A stretch of 5,144 nt of DNA, taken from the NCBI GenBank assembly GCA_030591195.1, contig JAUVBO010000344.1, positions 1 through 5,144 on the forward strand, read 5' to 3'. The notes under the pieces were generated by a model. It was not told the DNA's origin and did not search any database. It saw only the letters and a list, made by a program, of their open reading frames with translations. Numbering within the stretch: the stretch's first letter is position 1; every line of letters begins with the position of its first letter. Shown here one piece after another: positions 1 through 5,028 of the stretch. The position numbers and the translations under genes were made by a program. Source of the DNA: Pseudomonadota bacterium. Lineage in GTDB: Bacteria > Myxococcota > Polyangia > GCA-2747355 > JACKDQ01.

Positions 1-496
1 CGGCGAGGCCCACCGGGTCGAGCCGGCCCGAGGCGATGGTTCGCGGGTCCTGTAGCCACGCATAGAACCGCTCGGCGCGCTCTCCGTTGCGGAACCTCCG
101 GTAGGCCTTGGGGCTGCCGCGCGCGATGCGGCGCTTGACCAGGCCGCGGGTCAACACCCGGTTGAGTTGCTCGGCGGTCTGCCAGCTCAGCGGGAGCTTG
201 TCGGTGTTCTGCGTGACGAGCTCCGCGGCCCGGCGGAAGTTGCGCTCCGCGCGGCGGGCGATGCCGCGGCGGGTCCGGAGCAGCGGGGTCACGGTCCCAA
301 GGCGCCTTCCCAGCGCCTTGGAGCGGCTGACGTTGGCCGAGCCATCGACCATCACTTTGACCATCGCCTGCTGCATCGCGGCCGACGGTCGCTGCTTGGC
401 TGGGTCGAACAGGCGGCTCGGCGCCGCGCCGGCCTGCAGGCCCAGGAGCAGGGCCACCGCCAGGGTGGCCAGGTGTAACGCGCGCAGCGATGGCAT
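1..496 (-). CDS. Exported protein, N-terminal part only; possibly Fic/DOC-like
   Basis: An open minus-strand frame runs from ATG at 496 through the left edge: 165 codons with no stop, so the C-terminus is missing. Residues 1-24 form a signal peptide: an Arg/His n-region, a Leu/Ala core TLAVALLLGL, and cleavage likely after QAGA. Residues 60-140 are rich in Arg and Ala and probably helical. Residues 100-165 contain LPLSWQTAEQLNRVLTRGLV, GERAERFYAWL and LDPVGLA. That order resembles the helices before the catalytic HPFxxGNGR loop of Fic/DOC proteins (AMP or other NMP transfer), but the loop itself would lie outside the window, so the assignment is inference. GTG at 508 is an alternative start; no strong ribosome site precedes either. 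The start is 46 nt downstream of the glycoside hydrolase stop with no clear terminator between, so the two are probably co-transcribed. I am confident of a secreted coding region and unsure of the family. Confidence 0.72.
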   Translation of the reverse strand, partial: MPSLRALHLATLAVALLLGLQAGAAPSRLFDPAKQRPSAAMQQAMVKVMVDGSANVSRSKALGRRLGTVTPLLRTRRGIARRAERNFRRAAELVTQNTDKLPLSWQTAEQLNRVLTRGLVKRRIARGSPKAYRRFRNGERAERFYAWLQDPRTIASGRLDPVGLA

Positions 497-542
497 GCCT
501 GTCGCCACAGCAAGCGACGTGCCGGGCAAGCCGGTCAGGATC

Positions 543-2258
543 TTACCGCGCCGGTTTCCTGCGCAGAATCAAGAGCACGAGGAGGAGCAAGAAGGTCGGG
601 GTGGTAGCCGTGCCGTCGTTGCCGAGTGAGCAGGCGCCATCGACTTTCGTTGGCCGCGCCGGAGGGTCCCCGGCGAGATCGGGCTGGTCGCCCGCGGCTG
701 GCACGCCGGCGTCGGCGGTGTCTGCCGGCTCGTCGATCGGCACGTTGAAGTAGCGCACGGCGTAGATCGTGCGCTGGTTGGGGTCGGCGCGGAAGGTCGC
801 GCGGTAGGTCCCCTTGCCGGCGAGGGTCACCGGCCAGCGCCAGCGATGCTGGCCGTCCCGCTGCTCGTGCGTCACCGGCCCTGCCTCGCATCGGCCGTCC
901 GGTCCGTCGACCTCCAGCTCGACGTTGGTGTGGCCGGGCTCGGCGACGGCGGTGACGTGGATCGCCGCGTCGGGAGCGGGTGCGCCGGGCTCGAGCTCGA
1001 TCCTCCCGGGTCCGCGCTGGGCGGGCACGCAGTCGCCGTTCGGCCGGCGACAGAGCTCGCCCGCGGCGCAGGCGCCTGCCACGTCGCAGGTCTCGGTCGC
1101 GGTGCACTGGAGGTCGGTCAGGCGGCAGATCTGGTCCTCGCCGCAGTCGGCGTCTCCTGCGGGGCAGCCGCCGGCGCCGCCACAGGCGGGCTCGGTCCAG
1201 CTGTAGCCCTTGGCGAAGGCCTGGAGCAGATCGGCGAGCAGCAGCTTGCGGGTGCCGATCTCGAAGTCCCGGCCGGTGCCGTCGTCGCCGCCGGTCCAGC
1301 GGTACGGGGTCACAGCGCGGATCTTCGTCTGGTTCCCGGGGGCCTGGTTGTAGGCGTCGATCTCGGCGTAGAGCGCCTGGAAGTAGCCGATGTCGGCGTC
1401 GGGGTAGCAGTCGTTGCCCGGTGCCGGCTGGCAGGCGTTGCCGGTCTCGGTGATGAACACCGGTTTGGCTGGGCCGACGGTGGTTTCGATCAGGTCGATG
1501 TAGTCGCGGTAGATCCGCAGGTGTCGGTGCCAAGTGTCGCTCCAGCTGGCGTTGCCCGGGCACTCGTCGATGGTCTGGTCGGTCTGGGTCGCGGTGTCGC
1601 TGGCCAGCGCCGCGGTGAGCGCGGCTGCGGAGTCGGCGCGGGTGTAGGCGTGCAAGGCGAAGCCGTCGGGGGTCACACTCCGGGCGGTCAGGCCGGCAAG
1701 GATCGAGCGCAGGCTATGCAGGCAGCCGGGCGAGTAGGGCGAGTTTGGCGCCACGAGCATCAGGTCCGCGCCGTGGCCGGGCAGGGCGTGGACCGCCGCG
1801 TGGACCGCCGCGTAGGTCTCGACGTAGCGGGGCGTGCTGCAGTCGGGGTCGCTCTGCTGGAAGGTGACGTTCGGTTCGTTGCCGACGATCCAGACGTGGA
1901 TGTTGTCGCACTTGGCGACGAAGTCGGCGAAGGTCCGAGCGAAGCCCGCCACCCGGTCGCTCTGCTTCGGGATCGCCTGGGCGCCGTCGAGGTCGAGGCG
2001 GGCGATGATCGAGATCCCGCTGTCGGTGACCCCACGGTGGCAGTCGGGGTGTGCGGTCCCGCTGTCGCCGATGTACTGCAGCACGGTCAGCCAGCCCTTG
2101 TCGCAGCCCGGGCTCGCGCTCTCGAGCCAGCTGGCGGCCTCGATGTCGTGCATGCCGTTGAGCAGGGCGCTCTGGCCCGGGGGCGGCGCGGCCAGCGCCG
2201 AGCCGGCCACGGCCAGCGTGATGATGCCGAGCAGCGGGTCGAGGAGATTGCGAGCCAT
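543..2258 (-). CDS. Secreted clan GH-A-like glycoside hydrolase with Cys-rich region and MYXO-CTERM-like tail
   Basis: This 571-residue protein probably hydrolyses a beta-linked polysaccharide or glycoside outside the cell or at its surface. Residues 1-23 are a signal peptide ending SALA. Residues about 30-355 look like a TIM barrel of clan GH-A. WIVGNEPN (123-130) supplies the acid/base Glu128, FALHAYT (200-206) resembles the strand-6 His-x-Tyr, VFITETGN (267-274) supplies nucleophile Glu271, and RAVTPYRWTGG (314-324) resembles strand 8. Residues 359-410 hold nine cysteines in a Dickkopf-N-like spacing. Residues about 415-507 look like a beta-sandwich. An Asp/Pro/Ala linker leads to a tail at 541-571: a Gly-Ala-Cys-Ser motif at 541-544, a hydrophobic stretch FLLLLVLLIL, then RRKPAR. 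This has the Cys, transmembrane, basic order of MYXO-CTERM signals processed by myxosortase, though the match is divergent. GGAGG at 2264-2268, five bases before ATG, fixes the start. The exact GH family (GH5, GH39 or another) and the substrate cannot be told from sequence alone. Confidence 0.88.
   Translation of the reverse strand: MARNLLDPLLGIITLAVAGSALAAPPPGQSALLNGMHDIEAASWLESASPGCDKGWLTVLQYIGDSGTAHPDCHRGVTDSGISIIARLDLDGAQAIPKQSDRVAGFARTFADFVAKCDNIHVWIVGNEPNVTFQQSDPDCSTPRYVETYAAVHAAVHALPGHGADLMLVAPNSPYSPGCLHSLRSILAGLTARSVTPDGFALHAYTRADSAAALTAALASDTATQTDQTIDECPGNASWSDTWHRHLRIYRDYIDLIETTVGPAKPVFITETGNACQPAPGNDCYPDADIGYFQALYAEIDAYNQAPGNQTKIRAVTPYRWTGGDDGTGRDFEIGTRKLLLADLLQAFAKGYSWTEPACGGAGGCPAGDADCGEDQICRLTDLQCTATETCDVAGACAAGELCRRPNGDCVPAQRGPGRIELEPGAPAPDAAIHVTAVAEPGHTNVELEVDGPDGRCEAGPVTHEQRDGQHRWRWPVTLAGKGTYRATFRADPNQRTIYAVRYFNVPIDEPADTADAGVPAAGDQPDLAGDPPARPTKVDGACSLGNDGTATTPTFLLLLVLLILRRKPAR
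1786..1813. repeat. 12-bp in-frame tandem repeat within the glycoside hydrolase gene
   Basis: The 12-bp unit cgtggaccgccg occurs twice in a row (1787-1798 and 1799-1810), with one matching base before and three after. On the coding strand it gives the repeated residues AAVHAAVHA near position 150 of the hydrolase, in a probable helix between strands 4 and 5 of the barrel. It is in frame and probably a harmless local duplication. Confidence 0.8.
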
Positions 2259-2277
2259 TCAGGCCTCCGGCAGCGCT

Positions 2278-2294
2278 ACCGCCGATCCGGCGGT
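2278..2294 (-). promoter_or_regulatory. GC-rich leader hairpin upstream of the glycoside hydrolase
   Basis: There is a perfect inverted repeat of two 7-bp arms, ACCGCCG and CGGCGGT, around a 3-nt loop. It lies nine bases upstream of the GGAGG ribosome site and downstream of the predicted sigma-54 start point near 2323, so it would be in the 5' leader of the mRNA. As RNA it is a stable stem close to the ribosome site; as DNA it could be an operator. There is no U-tract, so it is not a standard terminator. Confidence 0.5.
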
Positions 2295-2333
2295 GTCACG
2301 TTGGTCTTCGGCAGTGGAGACGAGACCCCGGTA

Positions 2334-2350
2334 CGCAAGCCACGTGCCGG
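2334..2350 (-). promoter_or_regulatory. Sigma-54-type (-24/-12) promoter for the glycoside hydrolase
   Basis: The minus strand reads CCGGCACGTGGCTTGCG. Against the sigma-54 consensus YTGGCACGNNNNTTGCW it matches 11 of 13 specified positions, including GGCACG and TTGC. The GG (2348-2347) and GC (2336-2335) are exactly 10 nt apart. Transcription would start near 2323, giving a leader of about 65 nt before ATG 2258. It lies in a 236-bp gap with no convincing gene. If real, expression needs an enhancer-binding activator, a type abundant in myxobacteria. Confidence 0.5.
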
Positions 2351-2455
2351 TGGCGGTGCGATGCTTGCCGGGACGTGATTCCGGCGACTTCGGGCCGCGG
2401 CGCGGACTGTGTTGAGCACCGGCCGACATCGCGCGTCCGGATCTCGAAGGCCGAA

Positions 2456-2472
2456 AGCTCACCAGGCGAGCT
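2456..2472. promoter_or_regulatory. Dyad upstream of the hydrolase promoter (activator site or weak terminator)
   Basis: Perfect 5-bp arms AGCTC and GAGCT flank a 7-nt centre, ACCAGGC. The centre is about 141 bp upstream of the predicted sigma-54 start at 2323, within the usual distance of enhancer-binding sites. It shares the core C(A/G)CCAGGCG with the dyad at 4877-4893. Alternatively, read as RNA on the minus strand it is a small stem ending in TTT, 22 nt after the stop of the barrel-like gene, and could be a weak terminator. Confidence 0.25.
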
Positions 2473-2494
2473 GCCACCGGCGGGATGAAGATCG

Positions 2495-3088
2495 TCATCG
2501 TCGCCAACCCGACTCAGACGCCTCAATCCCCTGTGCAGTCGGTCGCGTGGGCCGAGGAGGCGACGGTCGGACGGAGGGAGGGTGGGGTCGAGGACGGCTG
2601 CGGTAGACTGACCAGGCCTGGATCGGCACCTTGATCAGCAAGCCCCACTCGAGGAAGTCGGGGGCGTCGATCAGCCCGCCGTACCGACAGTAAAGGGCCA
2701 TCACGCCGAGGCTGACGAACAGGCGCACTGCCCCGCCGTGGTGGGTCGACTCGCCGTACTCGACAAGGTAGCCGCCGTCCACGCCGAAAGGTCCAGCGCC
2801 GATCATTGCGCCAATCATCGACCGGCCGTGCTCGCGCTTCCAGTCGTAGAGTCCGTCGATCACGCCGCCGACGTAGGCCATCTTGCGCCAGTAGAGCGCG
2901 CTGATCTCACCGCCGAGGGTGAAGCCGGTACCCACGTCGAGGCTGCTCGTCCCGCCGAGGAGCATCCCGGGGCTGATCACGAAGGCCCGCTCGGGAAACT
3001 TCGGCCCTGCGTCGGCCCGGGCCAGGCGTGGGCTGGCAGTTAGCGGGGCGAGGCAGATTGCGATCGCTAGCGCAAGAGCACGGTTCAT
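2495..3088 (-). CDS. Exported protein, probable small outer-membrane beta-barrel
   Basis: This is a 197-residue protein of no family I can name. Residues 1-25 are a signal peptide with an AxA-type site (ARA, then DAG). Residues about 33-159 alternate short aromatic and glycine-containing strands with turns: AFVISPGMLLGG, TGFTLGGEISALYW, MAYVGGVIDGLYDW, FGVDGGYLVEYGE, AVRLFVSLGVMALYCRYGG and LEWGLLIKVPI. This pattern suggests six to eight barrel strands in the outer membrane. Residues 160-197 are unlike the rest, being basic and rich in Pro and Arg; a barrel would normally stop near Trp159. The start is supported by GGAAGGG six bases upstream. ATG overlaps the stop of the upstream lipoprotein gene as ATGA (3088-3085), so translation of the two is probably coupled and their products may act together in the envelope. 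The barrel reading is inference from pattern. Confidence 0.78.
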   Translation of the reverse strand: MNRALALAIAICLAPLTASPRLARADAGPKFPERAFVISPGMLLGGTSSLDVGTGFTLGGEISALYWRKMAYVGGVIDGLYDWKREHGRSMIGAMIGAGPFGVDGGYLVEYGESTHHGGAVRLFVSLGVMALYCRYGGLIDAPDFLEWGLLIKVPIQAWSVYRSRPRPHPPSVRPSPPRPTRPTAQGIEASESGWRR

Positions 3089-3819
3089 CGATGACCCTTC
3101 CTTGCGCTGTCGAGCTCGATCACGAGGTCCTCGCGCGGCTCGATCTCGCGCAGGGACCAGCGTACCCCCTGACCCTCCGCCGATTCACCTCCTGCGCCCG
3201 GTCGGCCGTCGAGCCGAGCGCGAGCAGCCCGCAGGCCGCCGCTCAGCTTGACCTCGACCTCGAGCCGGCCGATCGGTCCGCGCCAGTAGGCGCCGGTGCG
3301 GATCAGATAGCGGAAGCAGCGGACCGTCGCCCTGTCGCCGAGGCGTTGCCGGTAACGCACGGCGAGGGTGCGCGACGATCCCGCCGGCAACGACGGGATC
3401 GTGAACCCGTGCCAGCGACCCACCTGATCCAGCGGAAGATGCCCGCCGCCGATCCCGCCTCGTTCGGCCCGCACCGCCAGCGGCCGGCCGTCGAACGAGA
3501 CGCCCAGCTGCTCGAGGGGCGGGTCGCGGGCATCCTCCGGGAATCCGGCCTCCACCGGCGCCACGTCTCCACGCCCGGCGCCGACGAAGTGCAGCAGGGC
3601 GGTGACCGCGGCCCCACCGGGCGCCAGGGTCACCTGGAGGTCCTCGCCTGCGAGGATCAGTCGTCGTGACTCGATCCACGGGTAGCCTGGTGTGACGCCG
3701 AGCTCCCCGAGGCAGCCCGACAGGGTCAGCGCGGTCAGGCCCAGCAGGCCCGGCAGGTCGAGCCGTGAGGCCGTCATCACCAGCAGGCCCGGCAGGTCGA
3801 GCCGTGAGGCCGTCATCAC
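3085..3819 (-). CDS. Lipoprotein of unknown function with duplicated N-terminal segment
   Basis: The open frame encodes up to 244 residues. A lipobox LSGC (33-36, Cys36) marks an exported lipoprotein. The first 27 residues contain a 13-residue segment, MTASRLDLPGLL plus one residue, twice. Starting from the inner ATG at 3777 gives an ordinary 21-residue lipoprotein signal. Starting from GTG 3819 or ATG 3816 gives a signal of 34-35 residues. An in-frame TAG at 3825 bars any start further upstream. No start has a strong ribosome site, but the outer one keeps the original upstream context. The mature part looks mostly beta. Residues 168-186 (CFRYLIRTGAYWRGPIGRL) resemble a Tyr...Thr-Gly...Trp-x-Gly-Pro-Ile-Gly motif I associate with DUF4424-like surface proteins; this is a weak resemblance. 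The gene ends by overlapping the barrel-like gene (ATGA), so the two probably form an operon. Function unknown. Confidence 0.8.
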   Translation of the reverse strand: MMTASRLDLPGLLVMTASRLDLPGLLGLTALTLSGCLGELGVTPGYPWIESRRLILAGEDLQVTLAPGGAAVTALLHFVGAGRGDVAPVEAGFPEDARDPPLEQLGVSFDGRPLAVRAERGGIGGGHLPLDQVGRWHGFTIPSLPAGSSRTLAVRYRQRLGDRATVRCFRYLIRTGAYWRGPIGRLEVEVKLSGGLRAARARLDGRPGAGGESAEGQGVRWSLREIEPREDLVIELDSARKGHR

Positions 3820-3823
3820 CAGC
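3741..3823. repeat. Perfect 39-bp tandem duplication across the lipoprotein start
   Basis: Bases 3741-3779 and 3780-3818 are identical, followed by five bases of a third copy (3819-3823). The unit length is divisible by three, so the frame is kept. Each copy carries the GTG-ATG start codons and the first 13 codons of the signal peptide, so the gene has two sets of potential starts. Perfect identity implies a recent event, or an assembly artefact. Confidence 0.95.
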
Positions 3824-3960
3824 TACCGATGGCCTTGACGCGGGGGCGCTCCCAGCGGTCGACGACGGAGCTGGTGGTAGAGCTGCTGGCTCGGCTCGTC
3901 GGCGCCCGCGGCGTTGGCGCCGGCCGCCCCCCCCACGATCACGATCCGTTGTGGTGCCAC
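3823..3960 (-). CDS. Possible 45-residue small protein, unconfirmed
   Basis: A GTG start at 3960 has GGAGG (3969-3973) eight bases upstream, a better ribosome site than that of the lipoprotein gene that follows. The product would begin VAPQRIVIVGGAAGANAAG and end in a basic, Pro-rich segment. Its TAG stop (3825-3823) lies three bases before GTG 3819, in the same frame as the lipoprotein, so it could act as a leader peptide coupled to it. The frame crosses the G8 run (C8 at 3927-3934). I recognise no family, and the good spacing may be chance. Confidence 0.18.
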   Translation of the reverse strand: MAPQRIVIVGGAAGANAAGADEPSQQLYHQLRRRPLGAPPRQGHR

Positions 3961-4175
3961 CCTGCGGTCCTCCGTCCTCTTGCGCTGCTCGACGATACCA
4001 CCGGCGGCGTGCTGTGGCACCCTGGGCGCGCCTGCTGAGCTCGAGATGCGAGCGGGAAGCCACGCGGTGGCTCGCGACATCGATCGGTGGCGGCTTTGCC
4101 CGGTTGGTGGCAGACGAGCGGCGTCTGTCTTGGGTCGGACCCTATGGCGGGAGGAGCCTTGGAGACACCCCTGGT

Positions 4176-4200
4176 CTGCCGCAGAGCTCTCCCGCGGCAG
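4176..4200 (-). terminator. Hairpin downstream of the Cys-rich lipoprotein gene
   Basis: Perfect 7-bp arms CTGCCGC and GCGGCAG enclose an 11-nt loop that contains the self-complementary AGAGCTCT. It begins 24 nt after the stop at 4225, where a terminator would be expected. No U-tract follows on the minus strand, so it is not a textbook intrinsic terminator; it may instead stabilise the 3' end. Confidence 0.35.
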
Positions 4201-4224
4201 GTACAGCATCAATCCCGAGTCGTT

Positions 4225-4773
4225 CTATTGGCAGAGAATGACGTCCACTTCGTCCGGCGCGGAGGCCTTGTCAGTCATGCACTGCTGGCCATCGGTGCAG
4301 GCGAGCCTGATGATCGTTCCTGAGTTGCACCAGACCATGGTGTCTCCCTCGCAGCGATCCTTGAAGGTGTCATAGTCACACTCCCTGACTTTGGCCTGGC
4401 AATCGCCAGCTCCGTCAGCGCGAAAGTCGCCGCACCTGAGACCATCGGCGCAGTCCGATGTGTTATCGCAGGGGCTTCCAAGGTCTTGACCGGCTCGTGT
4501 CACGCAGTGGCCGCCAAACCTGGTGCTGGCCTGGGGGCCATTGCCATACTGGGGCGCGCAGACCAGCCCCAGCGTCGAGTCGCACTCGAAGTTCCACTCG
4601 CAATCCTCGAACTCCTTCAGCGATGTCCAGCCGAACCAGTCGCACTTGCCTTCGCACTTGGCGGTCGGACCCTCGCTGCCCGGCTCGCCGCCGGCGCCAC
4701 AGCCGGTCGCGACCACCATCGACGCTCCGAGGCAGACAACCGACAGCATCGATCGCCACGATCCATTGTTCAT
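4225..4773 (-). CDS. Cysteine-rich lipoprotein, myxobacterial type
   Basis: This is a 182-residue protein. Residues 1-25 are a lipoprotein signal: Arg7, a hydrophobic core, and a lipobox-like VATGC with Cys25 as the lipidated residue. The mature chain has 16 further cysteines (40, 44, 58, 64, 72, 90, 102, 108, 114, 125, 132, 141, 149, 159, 165, 181), an even number that would allow eight disulfides. There are two parts. Residues 40-125 contain a CDNTSDCADGLRCG segment of the kind seen in Dickkopf-N-like Cys-rich modules of myxobacteria. Residues 130-181 have a second spacing, CxxxxxxxxCxGxxxxxCxxG, ending at Cys181. The protein probably sits on the outer membrane facing outward and may bind a ligand or partner; no catalytic motif is visible. 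The start is supported by GGAG nine bases upstream. It is transcribed alone, with a sigma-54-like promoter about 45 bp upstream and a hairpin after its stop. Confidence 0.86.
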   Translation of the reverse strand: MNNGSWRSMLSVVCLGASMVVATGCGAGGEPGSEGPTAKCEGKCDWFGWTSLKEFEDCEWNFECDSTLGLVCAPQYGNGPQASTRFGGHCVTRAGQDLGSPCDNTSDCADGLRCGDFRADGAGDCQAKVRECDYDTFKDRCEGDTMVWCNSGTIIRLACTDGQQCMTDKASAPDEVDVILCQ

Positions 4774-4814
4774 GTTTCTTTTCTCCGTGCTTTTCGTCCG
4801 GGGCTCGATGCCGA

Positions 4815-4834
4815 TATTGCAGGTGAAGTGCCAA
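4815..4834 (-). promoter_or_regulatory. Sigma-54-type (-24/-12) promoter for the Cys-rich lipoprotein
   Basis: The minus strand reads TTGGCACTTCACCTGCAAT. It matches 11 of 13 specified positions of YTGGCACGNNNNTTGCW, with GG (4832-4831) and GC (4820-4819) exactly 10 nt apart. Transcription would start near 4807, giving a 34-nt leader that holds the ribosome site GGAG (4786-4783). The position immediately upstream of a well-supported gene makes it the better of the two sigma-54 candidates here. Confidence 0.6.
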
Positions 4835-4836
4835 GA

Positions 4837-4858
4837 TCACGCGACTGGAACAACGTGA
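4837..4858. promoter_or_regulatory. Inverted repeat next to the -24 element
   Basis: TCACG and CGTGA flank 12 nt, just upstream of the -24 box of the lipoprotein promoter. It is too close to the promoter for a typical enhancer site; a repressor or accessory factor could bind here. The arms are short and chance is possible. Confidence 0.2.
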
Positions 4859-4876
4859 GATCAGACGAGAAGCGGA

Positions 4877-4893
4877 TCGACGCCAGGCGTTGA
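4877..4893. promoter_or_regulatory. 17-bp operator-like palindrome upstream of the sigma-54 promoter
   Basis: TCGACGCCAGGCGTTGA pairs at seven of eight positions around a central A (4885); only G4879/T4891 fails. Its centre is about 78 bp upstream of the predicted start at 4807, a usual place for an enhancer-binding activator site. GGATC and GATCC also bracket it. Confidence 0.35.
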
Positions 4894-5028
4894 CCCGGAT
4901 CCCTGCGCCATCGTGGCTCGGCGGGCGGCTTGTTCGGTTTCCACCGGCGTTCGTCTCTAGATAGTCTCCGTCCGGAAAGCCGAAAACCGCCTCAATACCG
5001 CTGATATTAGCGCGAATTCGGGAATTGG
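4894..5028. other. Non-coding stretch with small palindromes, less GC-rich
   Basis: The interval, especially 4975-5028, is clearly richer in A and T than the genes. It holds a 14-bp near-palindrome CGCTGATATTAGCG (4999-5012, one mismatched pair) and a perfect one, AATTC-GG-GAATT (5015-5026). These could be operators for a plus-strand gene starting at 5029. I found no convincing -35/-10 pair and no tRNA or other RNA gene. Confidence 0.4.

Larger units (their letters stand above)
3820..4224. other. 405-bp gap without a convincing gene
   Basis: This stretch separates the Cys-rich lipoprotein gene from the lipoprotein/barrel pair. It contains the hairpin at 4176-4200, a weak possible 45-codon frame (3960-3823), a run of eight C at 3927-3934, and a poor sigma-54-like match around 4047-4063. 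Longer open frames here are basic and low in recognisable pattern, as expected by chance in GC-rich DNA. The promoter for the downstream pair should lie here, but I cannot place it confidently. Confidence 0.6.

Noticed and set aside
108..629. 173-codon plus-strand frame at the left end
   Set aside because: It is antisense to the partial minus-strand gene with a clear signal peptide; its product is Arg/Ala/Ser-rich without motifs.
846..2378. 510-codon plus-strand open frame opposite the glycoside hydrolase gene
   Set aside because: It is antisense to a gene with a signal peptide, catalytic motifs and a ribosome site. Its Gly/Val/Ala-rich product has no recognisable domain, as expected of a shadow frame in GC-rich DNA.
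2259..2507. 82-codon minus-strand frame ending directly before the hydrolase ATG
   Set aside because: It starts with TTG or ATG 2498, has no clear ribosome site, shows weaker third-position GC bias than the neighbouring genes, has no recognisable pattern, and contains the sigma-54-like promoter and leader hairpin.
3185..4063. 292-codon minus-strand frame
   Set aside because: Its product is dominated by Arg, Gly, Pro and Ala and overlaps the lipoprotein gene in another frame, which has a lipobox and coupled stop; it is a shadow.
4047..4063. Third sigma-54-like site (GG-N10-GC) upstream of the possible small ORF
   Set aside because: Only 8 of 13 consensus positions match; bare GG-N10-GC is common by chance in DNA this GC-rich.
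4463..4840. 125-codon minus-strand frame overlapping the Cys-rich lipoprotein start
   Set aside because: It begins inside the sigma-54-like promoter region and reads out of frame through the lipoprotein gene, giving an Arg-rich product with no pattern.
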